Of a stretch of 64,000 bases of DNA, positions 51,433 through 60,299 are shown piece by piece (within the stretch, counting starts at the first letter, position 1; each line of letters begins with the position of its first letter). Under the pieces are notes generated by a model. That model was not told the origin of the DNA and did not search any database. It saw only the letters and a program-made list of their open reading frames with translations. The DNA is from Citricoccus sp. CH26A. GTDB lineage: Bacteria > Actinomycetota > Actinomycetes > Actinomycetales > Micrococcaceae. Where the stretch lies: positions 1-64,000 of the forward strand of contig NZ_AFXQ01000014.1 of NCBI RefSeq assembly GCF_000224415.1. Direction: 5' to 3'. Made by a program: the position numbers and the translations under genes.

Positions 51433-52611
51433 TCAGAGTCTCGCGGGTGCTGCCGGACGCAGGGCGTCCGGGCCGGTGGTGGCCAGTCGGCGTAGTTTCG
51501 GGATGGGAATCCGGTAGTTGATCGCTGCGGCGGTTCCGGTCCCGTCCGCGTTCTCCCAGCGCAGCAGCATCGATTCCGGGTCCTTGCCGGGTTCGCAGTA
51601 ATCGGGTGCGCCGATCACGGGCGTGGGGCCGACCGCCTTGAGCGAGAGGCCGAAGCCCTCGGTCCAGAAGTACGGTTGGAAGTCGAACTCAGGGGCCGCT
51701 TCGCCCCGGAGTAGGCCCAGGGCCGCGGTCTTGGCCTGTTCGATGGCGCTGGTCCACAGCGGCACCCGCGCTAGCCCGTGGCGGGTCGGGAAGAACGCTA
51801 CGTCACCGGCGGCGACGATGTCCTCCCGGAGCCGGCCCCGGGAGTCCACACGCAGCGACCCGTCGACGAGCAGTCCCGAGCCGGCCAGCCAGCCGGTGTT
51901 CGGTTCGTCGCCGATGGCGGTGACGATCAGGTCGGCGTCCAGCTCGGTGCCGTCGGCCAGCACAACGAGGGCCCCGGCCCCGGACTCGACCAGGCGGGCT
52001 TTCCCGCCGCCCATGACCCGCAGGCCACGCCGGATTGCCGCGGAGGTGAACACATCGGACAGGTGCTCACCGAGCTGGCGGGCCAGCGGGGCGGCGTCGG
52101 AGACGAGCGTGACCTGGCAACCGGCCTGCAGGCAGCCCGAGGCGACCTCCATGCCCAGCGGTCCGCCGCCGATCACCAGGACCGAGGGGCGCGCCGCGAC
52201 GTGCTGCTTCAGCGCGATCGCGTCCTCGATCGTACGCACCGTGACCTCGCGGGCAGAGCCATCACTCCCTGGGGCTGTGGCCAGGCGTTTGGCGCGGGCA
52301 CCGGAGGCGATGACCAGCCCGTCGTACGGCAGTTCCCCGCCGTCTTCGAGTCGCACGAGCCGGGCGTCGGTGTCCAGGCTCGTGGCGCTCAGCCCGAGCA
52401 GCTCGGTCGCCTCGTGGGTGGGCGCCGGCAGTTCGTGGGACGTCAGGTCGTCGTCCCCGTGCAGCAGTGCCTTGGACAGGGCTGGGCGGCTGTAGGGGTG
52501 GTGGCGCTCGGCGCCGACCACCGTGAGCTCGCCGTCGAAACCGGCCGAGCGCAGGGAGTCACAGGCCGTGAGGCCGGCGATGCCGTTACCCACGACGACG
52601 ATCCGGCGCAT
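51433..52611 (-). CDS. NAD(P)H ferredoxin reductase (FAD, rhodocoxin-reductase type)
   Basis: 392-residue flavoprotein passing electrons from NAD(P)H to the adjacent ferredoxin. FAD motif IVVVGNGIAGLTACDSL at the start, NAD(P) motif VLVIGGGPLGMEVASG at about 145, and the C-terminal FAD aspartate in AAGDVAFFPT. C-terminal reductase domain includes YFWTEGFGLSLKAVG. Its ATG (52611) overlaps the ferredoxin stop (TGATG). Last gene of the leftward operon MFS-P450-ferredoxin-reductase. Confidence 0.9.
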   Translation of the reverse strand: MRRIVVVGNGIAGLTACDSLRSAGFDGELTVVGAERHHPYSRPALSKALLHGDDDLTSHELPAPTHEATELLGLSATSLDTDARLVRLEDGGELPYDGLVIASGARAKRLATAPGSDGSAREVTVRTIEDAIALKQHVAARPSVLVIGGGPLGMEVASGCLQAGCQVTLVSDAAPLARQLGEHLSDVFTSAAIRRGLRVMGGGKARLVESGAGALVVLADGTELDADLIVTAIGDEPNTGWLAGSGLLVDGSLRVDSRGRLREDIVAAGDVAFFPTRHGLARVPLWTSAIEQAKTAALGLLRGEAAPEFDFQPYFWTEGFGLSLKAVGPTPVIGAPDYCEPGKDPESMLLRWENADGTGTAAAINYRIPIPKLRRLATTGPDALRPAAPARL

Positions 52612-52808
52612 CACGAGGCCCCCGTCAGGCGCAGTGCGGCGACCGGACAGACCCGTACCGCCGCCCTGGCGGCGTCGAGGTCGGCTCCGTCCACGTCGGG
52701 GACGTCGATCACCAATTCGCCGTCATCGTCCAGGTGCATCAGCGTGGGCGCGGCTTCCTCGCACAGGCCGTGGCCTTCGCAGCGGGGGCGATCCAGTTCG
52801 ATCTTCAT
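52611..52808 (-). CDS. 3Fe-4S-type ferredoxin
   Basis: 65-residue ferredoxin. Cysteines: C10 and C16 in RCEGHGLCEE (C-x5-C in place of the C-x2-C of 4Fe-4S types) and one in VRVCPVAAL, giving the three-cysteine 3Fe-4S pattern of P450 partner ferredoxins. Its ATG overlaps the P450 stop and its stop overlaps the reductase start, so the electron chain is co-translated. Confidence 0.92.
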   Translation of the reverse strand: MKIELDRPRCEGHGLCEEAAPTLMHLDDDGELVIDVPDVDGADLDAARAAVRVCPVAALRLTGAS

Positions 52809-53977
52809 GCCGCCACCACCTCGAGGACCGGGAGCGTCTCGAGGCTCCGGACCATGTTGCTGGGCACCCGGCTCCCATCGGCGACCGTGATCGATTGCAC
52901 CTGGCGGGCCAGGGCGTTGATGATGGCGTGGCCCTCGAGTCTGGCCAGGCCCTGGCCGGCGCAACCGTGTGGGCCGTAGCCGAAGGAGAGGTGGTCCACG
53001 GGGTTGCGTCGCACGTCGAAGACGTCCGGGTTCTCATAGTGGCGCGGGTCGCGGTTGCCGGCCCCGATCAGGATGCCCAGCTGGGCGCCTGCCGGAACCG
53101 TTGCCCCGTCGATCTGCACGTCGCGGGTGGCCGTACGGCCCCAGATGTGGAGCGGCGTCCAGTAGCGCAGCACCTCGGCGAAGGCCGCGGAGACGAGCTC
53201 GGGGTTCTCGCGCACGAGCTGGAGCTGCTCCGGGTGGCGCCCGAACAGGGCCACGATGTTCCCGATCGAGGCGATCGTGGTGTCGACGCCGGCCCCGAGG
53301 TACTGGTGGATGATGTGCCCGGCGGAGCCTTCGGGGATGTCGCCGCGCTTCTCGGCGTCGAAGATCCCGCGGCCGATCGACCCGGGAGCCAGGTCCTCGG
53401 CGGTGACCGAGGAGCACCAGCCGTAGAGTTCGCCGGCGATCGGGAAGCTCTCTTGGGTGCGGTGGTTCAACGGCCCGAGGACCTGCATCGCGGCCTGCCC
53501 CCAGCGGAGCATGTTGTCCTTGACGTGCCCCTGGAAGCCGATGAGGTCGGCGACGATCTCGATCGGGAAGGCGCGGGCCAGGGAGTCGATGGCCTCGAAG
53601 TTGCCCTCGGCGACGAGTTCGGCGACGAGCCGGTCGGCCTTGTCCTCGATGGTCACCTTCAGTCCACGCAGGGCCCGGGGCGTGAGGTTTTCCGACAGCG
53701 TCGCGCGCAGCTGGGTGTGCGTGGGCGGGTCGGATGCCAGCGAGGTGCCCTGCAGCGCCTCGTTGACCATCGGGTTGAAGCCCAGGGTGGTGGACGAGAA
53801 CGTCTGCGGATCACCGAGCACCTCACGGATGATGTCGTAGCGCGTCAGCACGTACAGGTCGTTCTGGGGCAGGTGCACGACCCCGGCCTGCTCGCGCAGC
53901 GCGGCGTAGGTGGGGTAGGGGTCGACGACGATGTCGTCAGCCCAGATGTCGATGGGTGATTCGGTCGGTGCGGTCAC
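52805..53977 (-). CDS. Cytochrome P450 monooxygenase
   Basis: 390-residue soluble bacterial P450. I-helix GAGVDTTIASIG, K-helix E-V-L-R, and the heme-binding loop FGYGPHGCAGQGLARLEG with the axial thiolate C339. Class I chain with the ferredoxin and reductase that follow. Start is GTG 53977 with AAGGAG six bases upstream, so the longer frame is rejected. The substrate is unknown; the HIWGRTATRDVQIDG stretch is typical of CYP families oxidising small aromatic or terpenoid molecules, but no assignment is justified. 46 bases after the MFS gene. Confidence 0.93.
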   Translation of the reverse strand: MTAPTESPIDIWADDIVVDPYPTYAALREQAGVVHLPQNDLYVLTRYDIIREVLGDPQTFSSTTLGFNPMVNEALQGTSLASDPPTHTQLRATLSENLTPRALRGLKVTIEDKADRLVAELVAEGNFEAIDSLARAFPIEIVADLIGFQGHVKDNMLRWGQAAMQVLGPLNHRTQESFPIAGELYGWCSSVTAEDLAPGSIGRGIFDAEKRGDIPEGSAGHIIHQYLGAGVDTTIASIGNIVALFGRHPEQLQLVRENPELVSAAFAEVLRYWTPLHIWGRTATRDVQIDGATVPAGAQLGILIGAGNRDPRHYENPDVFDVRRNPVDHLSFGYGPHGCAGQGLARLEGHAIINALARQVQSITVADGSRVPSNMVRSLETLPVLEVVAA

Positions 53978-54023
53978 GGTGTTCTCCTTGCGGATGGTGG
54001 GTGGTCGGTGTGGTGCCGCCGTC

Positions 54024-55781
54024 TCAGACGGTGGCACCGGTGGTCGCTTCGGCATTTGCCTCGGTGGTTTGTGCGCTGGCATCTGAGGTCGGTGCGGTGA
54101 CGGGTTCCGTGGTGGGTGCGGAGGACCGGGCGGAGATGAACAGGGTCAGAAGGGCGGAGAGGGCCGCCGCGATGCCCGCGGTGAGGTACACGGCCTGGAA
54201 CCCCTGGCCCAGCGAGGTTCCTGCGGCGCCCTGGATCTGCGGTTGTGCGGTGTTCAGGGACTGGACCATGCCCTCGACGGCCGGTGCGGGGGCGCCGGCG
54301 GCCGACGCCTGGCCGGAGAACTCAGCGATCACACCGTCCCAGCCCGAGAGATAACCCAGGGGTGGCACGTGGGACAGGCCGGCGACCGCGTGGGCGGGCA
54401 GCCCCGTCCCGTCGAGGATCCCGGCCAGGGCGCCGGCGAAGACGGTGGCGCCGATGCCGAAGGCGATGGCTGAACCGACCACCGGACCGAGGGCGAAACC
54501 GAGGTCGCGCAGCAGGTTCGTCGTCGCCGAGGCCATGCCGATCTGCCGGGATGGGACGGCGTTGATGGCGACAGCGGTGACCGAACCGACGGTCAGGGCG
54601 AATCCGGTGCCCAACAGCAGCAGTGGCGGGATGAAGGCTGTCCAGGGGGTGCCGCCGAACGCCTCCGGGGTGCCCAGGGCGAATGTCGAGAGCCAGAACC
54701 CGGAGGCCGCCATGAGGGTGAAGCCCGCGGTGAGTACCCAGCGCGGGGCCACATGGTGAATGAGCCAGCCCACGACCGGGATGAAGGCGAAGGCGGGGCC
54801 TTGGATGAAGACGAAGAGCACCCCGACCTTCCAGGTCTCGGCCAGGGCCAGTCCGCTGACTGCGACGCTGGTACTGAAGCAGATCGCCAGGAAGGCGAAC
54901 ATCCCGGTGACCGCCACGATGCCGGTGATCGAGTAGGCGCTGTTCTTGAACAGCGACAGGTGAATGAGGGGCTGTTCAGTGCGTGATTCGATGACGACGA
55001 ATGCGACCAGAAGGGCCGCGCCGACGACGTAGCTGGCCATGACCTGGGCACTGCCGAAGCCGGCGTCCACGGCTGTCACCGTGGCGTAGAGGATGGCGAT
55101 GAGGCCCAGGGCGAGCGTGATCTGGCCGGGCAGATCCAGGTTGCGCACCTCGGTGACCGCGGAGTCCTTGGCCCGCAGCGCGACGATGAACACCACGACG
55201 GCGAGGGCGGCGGCAACCAGGTAGGCCACCCGCCAGCCACTGAACTCGTTCGGTGCACCCGGGGCACTGCCCGGCACGGTGAAGAACTGCGCCGTGAACC
55301 CGGCCAGGACCGGGGAGATCACCGCGCCGAGAGAAAGGAATCCCGCCCACGTGGCGATGACTTTCGCCCGCGCACGGTGGTCCGGGGTGATCGCCGCGAT
55401 CATGGACAGCGAGATGGGGAAGAGGATGCCCGCCCCGATGCCGCCCACTGCCTGGGCGAAGATCATCATTCCGGTGCTCTGCGCCAGAGCGACCAGCACG
55501 GAGCCGGCAACGCTGACGACGGCCCCGATGTACAGCAACTTCTTCCGACCGAACATATCCCCCAGCAGTCCCCAGCTGAGCTCGAACACCACGATGCCCA
55601 TCAGGAACATGCCCGCGATCCAGGTCAACCCGGCACCGGAGGTCTGGAATTCCACGGCGAAGGTACCGCTGAGCGCACCGGGCAGGGAGTTGGTGATCTG
55701 GGCCAGCGCGACCGCGCTGTAGGCGGCCACGAACGTGGCTCGGCTCGAGCCTCGGCTCGCGACCTTGATGGTCTGGCTCAT
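54024..55781 (-). CDS. MFS permease (DHA2-like, 14 helices)
   Basis: 585-residue major facilitator with about 14 hydrophobic segments; GDMFGRKKLLYIGAV is the loop 2-3 motif. A large loop (about residues 470-530, GLSHVPPLGYLSGWDG...) is unusual. DHA2 members are usually drug exporters, but as first gene of a catabolic operon this one may import the substrate (inference). An acidic Thr/Ala tail ends it. It starts 124 bases from operator 55905-55921. Confidence 0.85.
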   Translation of the reverse strand: MSQTIKVASRGSSRATFVAAYSAVALAQITNSLPGALSGTFAVEFQTSGAGLTWIAGMFLMGIVVFELSWGLLGDMFGRKKLLYIGAVVSVAGSVLVALAQSTGMMIFAQAVGGIGAGILFPISLSMIAAITPDHRARAKVIATWAGFLSLGAVISPVLAGFTAQFFTVPGSAPGAPNEFSGWRVAYLVAAALAVVVFIVALRAKDSAVTEVRNLDLPGQITLALGLIAILYATVTAVDAGFGSAQVMASYVVGAALLVAFVVIESRTEQPLIHLSLFKNSAYSITGIVAVTGMFAFLAICFSTSVAVSGLALAETWKVGVLFVFIQGPAFAFIPVVGWLIHHVAPRWVLTAGFTLMAASGFWLSTFALGTPEAFGGTPWTAFIPPLLLLGTGFALTVGSVTAVAINAVPSRQIGMASATTNLLRDLGFALGPVVGSAIAFGIGATVFAGALAGILDGTGLPAHAVAGLSHVPPLGYLSGWDGVIAEFSGQASAAGAPAPAVEGMVQSLNTAQPQIQGAAGTSLGQGFQAVYLTAGIAAALSALLTLFISARSSAPTTEPVTAPTSDASAQTTEANAEATTGATV

Positions 55782-55904
55782 CGATGAAACTCCTTTGGTT
55801 TCCGGTCGATCCTCGGGGGACGGGCGAGGGGCCGCCCACTGTTCCCCGAACGCCCCGCGGGCCCTGGCCTTGGCGGGTCACCCCTGAGACAGTGTGACCT
55901 CTCG

Positions 55905-55921
55905 CTTTACATTGCGTCAAG
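55905..55921 (-). promoter_or_regulatory. Twin operator 1 on the leftward promoter
   Basis: 17-bp palindrome CTTTAC-ATTGC-GTCAAG; read on the minus strand it contains TTGACG, a -35-like hexamer for the MFS-P450 operon. Pairs with the site at 56034 and is divergently oriented to it. Consensus CTTkAC-N5-GTmAAG. An AT-rich 50-bp stretch lies between the two promoters. Confidence 0.72.
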
Positions 55922-56033
55922 AAAATTTGTGACGTGATTCATAAATTGGCACCGCATAAGGAAATCCCGCCCATGCCCCTGCGGCCGGAGGGTGGCGCGT
56001 GGTGGCGGCTGCGAGAAACGCAGTGACTATTTA

Positions 56034-56050
56034 CTTGACACTACGTAAAG
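56034..56050 (+). promoter_or_regulatory. Twin operator 2 on the rightward promoter
   Basis: 17-bp palindrome CTTGAC-ACTAC-GTAAAG containing TTGACA (56035-56040), a perfect -35 for the rightward operon. With site 1 it makes the 361-base gap 55782-56142 a divergent promoter. Confidence 0.72.
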
Positions 56051-56142
56051 TCAGCTGTGATGCTGATAACAGCGCGTGGTTGCGCCGGCTCCCAGGCCGG
56101 TGGAACCCGTATCCCAGTCCCCGAGCCTCAAGAGGGAATCCA

Positions 56143-57162
56143 GTGAGCCACCCCACCCCCGCCGACACCGGTGACGCCCTCCCCGCGACACGCGCCACCG
56201 TCAACACCGTGCTGGGGCCCGTTCCCGCTGATGACCTGGGGGTCGTGGCGGTCCACGAGGCCCTGCTGTCGGTGCTCCCGGGCGCCCAGTACGCCCCGGA
56301 TATCTCCATGGACCGGGCGGAGATCTACGAAGCGCTCGAAACCAAGGTCCTCGCCTTCCGCGCGGCCGGCGGCACGACCATCGTCGATGCCACCGGCATG
56401 TTCCACGGCCGCGACCTGAAGCTCTACGAGGCGCTGTCGAAGGCCACCGGGGTGCACATCGTCGCCTCCACCGGGATGGGCCCGGAGGAGAAGCTGGGCG
56501 GGTACTTCTTGACCCCGCAGACCAACCCGCCGACCCCGTGGCCGGCCGAGAAGTTCGCGGACCTCTTCGCCAAGGAGGTCACCGAGGGCATGGTGGTCCC
56601 GCGCATCGAGCGCCGCGCCGCCGCCGGCATGGTCACCACCGTGGCCGACCGCGCCGGGATGACCCCCACCGAGGAGTCCCTCTTCCGTGGTTCGGCCCGC
56701 GCCGCGAAGAACACGGGGGTGGCCGTGTCCATCCGCTACGGCGTGGACGCGCTGCGTGAACTGGAGATCGTCCTGGACGAGCAGGTCCCGGCGGACCGAG
56801 TGCTCATCGGGGACCTGGACCGCACCGACGCCGCCGGCGCCCCCGCCGAGGTGGCCGCCGCCGTCGCCGATCGGGGCGCCTTCGTCGGGATCGACCACGT
56901 CGGCCTGAACGACGACACCGGCTATCTCACCGATGAGGAGCGCGCCACCCTGGTGCTGGACCTGGTCGCCGCGGGCCACGCGGACAAGGTCATCCTGTCC
57001 TCCAACGCGATCGGCGTGGCCAAGGGCCTGCCTGACTACGACCTGCCCTACGAGCACGCGCTGACCACCTTCATCCCGTACCTGAAGGGCAAGGGCCTGT
57101 CCGAGGACGACGCCCAGCGGATCCTCGTGGACAACCCGGCCCGCCTGCTCTGGGTGCGCTGA
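56143..57162 (+). CDS. Phosphotriesterase-fold protein lacking metal ligands (probable pseudoenzyme)
   Basis: 339-residue member of the phosphotriesterase/lactonase (PTE, amidohydrolase) fold, clearly paralogous to the next gene (VNTVLGPVPADDLGVVAVHE against VNTVLGTIPAAELGVVAIHE). Metal-site residues are replaced: H-x-H becomes H38-E-A40, the carboxylated lysine becomes T165, the two later histidines become R198 and D224. Only the first histidine and the last aspartate region (GIDHVGLND) remain. So binuclear metal catalysis is unlikely; a scaffold or regulatory partner, or metal-free chemistry, is inferred. First gene of the rightward operon; GAGGGA precedes GTG 56143. Confidence 0.85.
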   Translation: MSHPTPADTGDALPATRATVNTVLGPVPADDLGVVAVHEALLSVLPGAQYAPDISMDRAEIYEALETKVLAFRAAGGTTIVDATGMFHGRDLKLYEALSKATGVHIVASTGMGPEEKLGGYFLTPQTNPPTPWPAEKFADLFAKEVTEGMVVPRIERRAAAGMVTTVADRAGMTPTEESLFRGSARAAKNTGVAVSIRYGVDALRELEIVLDEQVPADRVLIGDLDRTDAAGAPAEVAAAVADRGAFVGIDHVGLNDDTGYLTDEERATLVLDLVAAGHADKVILSSNAIGVAKGLPDYDLPYEHALTTFIPYLKGKGLSEDDAQRILVDNPARLLWVR

Positions 57163-57218
57163 CGCCCGGAACTGCGCACCCCACCCCCACACGCTTTCGA
57201 ACCCCTTGAGGTGAAACC

Positions 57219-58172
57219 ATGACCAAGGTCAATACCGTGCTGGGCACCATCCCGGCCGCAGAACTCGGCGTCGTCGCCATCCACGAGCACATCGGCTACG
57301 GCATGCCCGGCTCCGAGCTGGACACCAAGTGGTGGAAGACCCCGGAGCAGGCCTTCGAGGAGACCGTGCCGAAGCTGCGGAGATTTCATGACTACGGCGG
57401 GCGCACGTTCGTGGACGCCACCGGCATCTGCAACGGCCGCGATCCGAACTACTACCAGGCCCTGTCCGCCAAGACCGGGGTGAACATCGTCGCCTGCACC
57501 GGCTTCGTCGGCGGTGACACCGCCCTGGCCCACTTCGCCCGGGCCTCCGTGGACTACCTGGCCCAGGTCTTCATCCACGAGATCACCGTGGGCATCGGCA
57601 GCACCGGGGCCAAGGCCGGCATCATCAAGGTCGGCGTGTCCCGCGGCGGGAAGATGACCGAGCTGGACAAGCGCATCTACCGCGCCGCCGCCCGCGCCGC
57701 CGTCGTGACCGGCGTGCCGATCCTGACGCACCTGGCGATCGATCCCGAACCGGCGGTGGCCATCTTCCACGAGGAGGGCCTGGACCTGGACCGCGTGCTG
57801 TTCGGCCACGCCGACGACGGGCTCAACGCCCCGATCACCCCACACGACTACATCTACGCCCAGGGCGGGCGCATCGGCTTCGACACCTTCGGCTACGACC
57901 TGGAACTGCCGGACCCGCCGTTCTGGGGCCGCAAACGCGCCGAGCGCATGGGCCACTTCAAGCAGCTGGTGGACAAGGGCTACACGGACAAGCTCCTGGT
58001 CGGCGCGGACGCCAACTGCTCACCCCTGGGCTGGCCCGGGGTCAAGGGCCACACGGTCAACTACATCTTCGAGGACATGATCCCGGACATGAAGGCCGTT
58101 GGCATCGACGACGCCACCATCACGCAGCTGCTGGTGGAGAACACCGCGGACTTCCTGTCCATGCAGAACTGA
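57219..58172 (+). CDS. Phosphotriesterase-family metal-dependent hydrolase (lactonase-like)
   Basis: 317-residue PTE-fold hydrolase with all metal ligands: H22-x-H24, K137 (AGIIKVG, to be carboxylated), H171 (ILTHLA), H197 (FGHAD) and D222 (FDTF). PTE-family proteins mostly hydrolyse lactones or esters; true organophosphatases are rare. GAGGTG precedes the ATG. 56 bases after its paralogue, which has lost these residues. Likely opens a lactone produced by the oxygenases (inference). Confidence 0.9.
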   Translation: MTKVNTVLGTIPAAELGVVAIHEHIGYGMPGSELDTKWWKTPEQAFEETVPKLRRFHDYGGRTFVDATGICNGRDPNYYQALSAKTGVNIVACTGFVGGDTALAHFARASVDYLAQVFIHEITVGIGSTGAKAGIIKVGVSRGGKMTELDKRIYRAAARAAVVTGVPILTHLAIDPEPAVAIFHEEGLDLDRVLFGHADDGLNAPITPHDYIYAQGGRIGFDTFGYDLELPDPPFWGRKRAERMGHFKQLVDKGYTDKLLVGADANCSPLGWPGVKGHTVNYIFEDMIPDMKAVGIDDATITQLLVENTADFLSMQN

Positions 58173-58232
58173 CTGGCCACCGGCAAACCACCTCAACCTA
58201 ACCACCCCCCAGGTGCGACCTGGATCAGGAAA

Positions 58233-59354
58233 GTGAATCAAGACATGAAGACCTCGGAACTGAAGAACCTCAGGATCGCCATCATCGGTGGCGGCTATGG
58301 CGGGGCCTCCGCCGCCAAGGCGCTGCAAAGCGTGGGTGCGGAGAACATCGATGTCTACGAGCAGGCACCGGCTCTGGGGCAGGTGGGCGCCGGCATCGGC
58401 CTGCGCCCGCCTTCGGTCGAGCTGTTCCGCCAGTGGGGCATCTTCGAGGCGATTGCCGCCGCGAGCTCGCCCAGCGACCACCTCGAGATCCTCACCGCGG
58501 ACGGCAAGCACGTCCTGGCCCAAGAAGAGTGGCCCTTCCTGCGCGCCTATGACCAGATCAACCACAACCGCATGATCCACCGCGGAGACTTCATCGACGT
58601 CCTGCTGGGCGCGCTGCCTGAGGGCATGGTGCACCTGGACCACAAGCTGGAGACCATCGAGGACCACGGCGAGACCGCGACGCTGAGGTTCACCAACGGC
58701 CGGGCCGTCACCGCCGATCTCGTCATCGGTGCCGACGGCATCCGCTCGACGGTACGCAACCAGGTCTTCGGCGAGATCCAGCCGGTGTTCTCCGGTGAGC
58801 ACGCCTACCGTGCGGTCATCTCGATCGAGGACGCCCACGGGCTCGTCACCGACGACAACCCGCGCTTCTACATGGGCGAGAACGGCACGATCGCCTACAA
58901 CCTGCCCCTGCGCCACCGCGGGCAGCTCTCCTACGACATCACGGCCCCGTCCGAGGACGACTCGTGGGCGCCGGAGATCTCGACGGAGTACCTGGAGAAG
59001 ATCCTGGAAGGCTTCGACGAACGGATCGTCCAGGTCGCCCGGGAACTGGACCTGAGCCAGGTGACCAGCCGTTCGGTGTTCGACATCGATTCCCTGGACT
59101 CCTGGCACACCGACTCCGTCGCATTGCTCGGTGATGCCGCCCATGCGATGCTCCACCACCAGGGCCAGGGCGCCAACTCGGCCATCCTGGACGCCGGCGG
59201 CCTCGCCGACGCCCTAGTGCAGGGCGACTCCGTGAAGGATGCGCTGTCGATCTACGAGACCACCCGCAAGCCGCTGACCGACGAGCTGCAGCGCGTCTCG
59301 CGCTTGGGCTGGCATGCCGACGCGGTGGACTCAGCATTCCCGGCCAACCAGTAG
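58233..59354 (+). CDS. FAD-dependent monooxygenase (salicylate/p-hydroxybenzoate hydroxylase type)
   Basis: 373-residue class A flavoprotein monooxygenase that hydroxylates an aromatic or related ring using NAD(P)H and O2. Motifs: Rossmann GGGYGGASAAKAL, the DG motif VIGADGIRSTVRNQ, and GD motif LLGDAAHAMLHHQGQGANSA. Closest in layout to salicylate 1-hydroxylase. GTG 58233 or ATG 58245 could be the start; AGGA lies just before. 60 bases after the lactonase-like gene. Confidence 0.88.
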   Translation: MNQDMKTSELKNLRIAIIGGGYGGASAAKALQSVGAENIDVYEQAPALGQVGAGIGLRPPSVELFRQWGIFEAIAAASSPSDHLEILTADGKHVLAQEEWPFLRAYDQINHNRMIHRGDFIDVLLGALPEGMVHLDHKLETIEDHGETATLRFTNGRAVTADLVIGADGIRSTVRNQVFGEIQPVFSGEHAYRAVISIEDAHGLVTDDNPRFYMGENGTIAYNLPLRHRGQLSYDITAPSEDDSWAPEISTEYLEKILEGFDERIVQVARELDLSQVTSRSVFDIDSLDSWHTDSVALLGDAAHAMLHHQGQGANSAILDAGGLADALVQGDSVKDALSIYETTRKPLTDELQRVSRLGWHADAVDSAFPANQ

Positions 59355-59366
59355 AAGGGTCCTCTG

Positions 59367-60299
59367 ATGCCTATTCACCCGCAGATCGCCGAAATCCTTG
59401 GGCACATCCCGCCGTCCGACGGAACACGTCCGGATCCCGCAGCCAAGCGTGCGGCCGATCTGGAGTTCGTGACCCCTGAGGGGGAACGGTTGCCGCTGCA
59501 CCAGGTCACGGACGCCACGGCGGCCACCCCGGCCGGGGACGTGCCAGTGCGGATCTACACCCCGGTCCAGGCCCGGTCCTACGGGGTCATCGTGTTCTTC
59601 CACGGCGGAGCGTTCTTCTCGGGAGACCTCGAGACGCACGACCACGTGGCCCGCCACCTGGCGAAGGAAACGGGCCACCAGGTCATCGCGGTCGACTATC
59701 GGCGGGCCCCCGAGTCCGCGTACCCCGCCGGCCTGCAGGACTGCTATGGCGTGGTCCGCTGGGTGGTGGAGAACGGCGAATCCCTCCAATGGGACGGGAA
59801 GCTGTTGGCGGTCGCGGGCGACAGCTCGGGCGGGAACTTCGTCGCAGCCGTCACCGCGCTGGCCCACGATGAGGGCTTCGAGAGCATCTCACACCAGGTG
59901 CTGTTCTATCCCTCGCTGGATCTCGACTTCAACCTCGAGCGGTACGCGTCCCTGCAGGAGAATGCGCACGGGTACGGGCTCGAGACCGTCGCCCTGCAGC
60001 CCTGGAACTCCTTCTACCTGGAATCCGGTGCCGACCCGGCCGACCCCCTGGTCTCCCCCGCCAAGAGGGCAGATCTGGCGGGTCTACCCCCGGCTCTGAT
60101 CATCACAGCCGAGTACGATCCCCTGCGGGACGAGGGCGAGCTCTACGGCCGGCGCCTTCAGGAGGCGGGCGTCAACGCCACGGTCAGCCGCTACGCCGGG
60201 GCCAACCACGGCTTCGTCCAGAACTTCTCCTGGATCCCGGAGTACTACCGGGCCTTCCGGGAAACGGGTGACTTCCTCAACGGGAGTGCTCGGAGATGA
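59367..60299 (+). CDS. Alpha/beta hydrolase, hormone-sensitive-lipase family
   Basis: 310-residue carboxylesterase: HGGAFFSGD oxyanion motif, nucleophile GDSSGGNFV, acid in EYDPLRDEG and histidine in GANHGFVQN. Hydrolyses an acyl ester, possibly of a short-chain acid. A few residues before the fold are variable. It ends in an ATGA overlap with the next gene. Confidence 0.9.
   Translation: MPIHPQIAEILGHIPPSDGTRPDPAAKRAADLEFVTPEGERLPLHQVTDATAATPAGDVPVRIYTPVQARSYGVIVFFHGGAFFSGDLETHDHVARHLAKETGHQVIAVDYRRAPESAYPAGLQDCYGVVRWVVENGESLQWDGKLLAVAGDSSGGNFVAAVTALAHDEGFESISHQVLFYPSLDLDFNLERYASLQENAHGYGLETVALQPWNSFYLESGADPADPLVSPAKRADLAGLPPALIITAEYDPLRDEGELYGRRLQEAGVNATVSRYAGANHGFVQNFSWIPEYYRAFRETGDFLNGSARR

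Noticed and set aside
56143-58172. Organophosphate-degrading phosphotriesterases
   Set aside because: Most of this fold family are lactonases or esterases, the first copy lacks the metal site, and nothing in the context suggests organophosphates.
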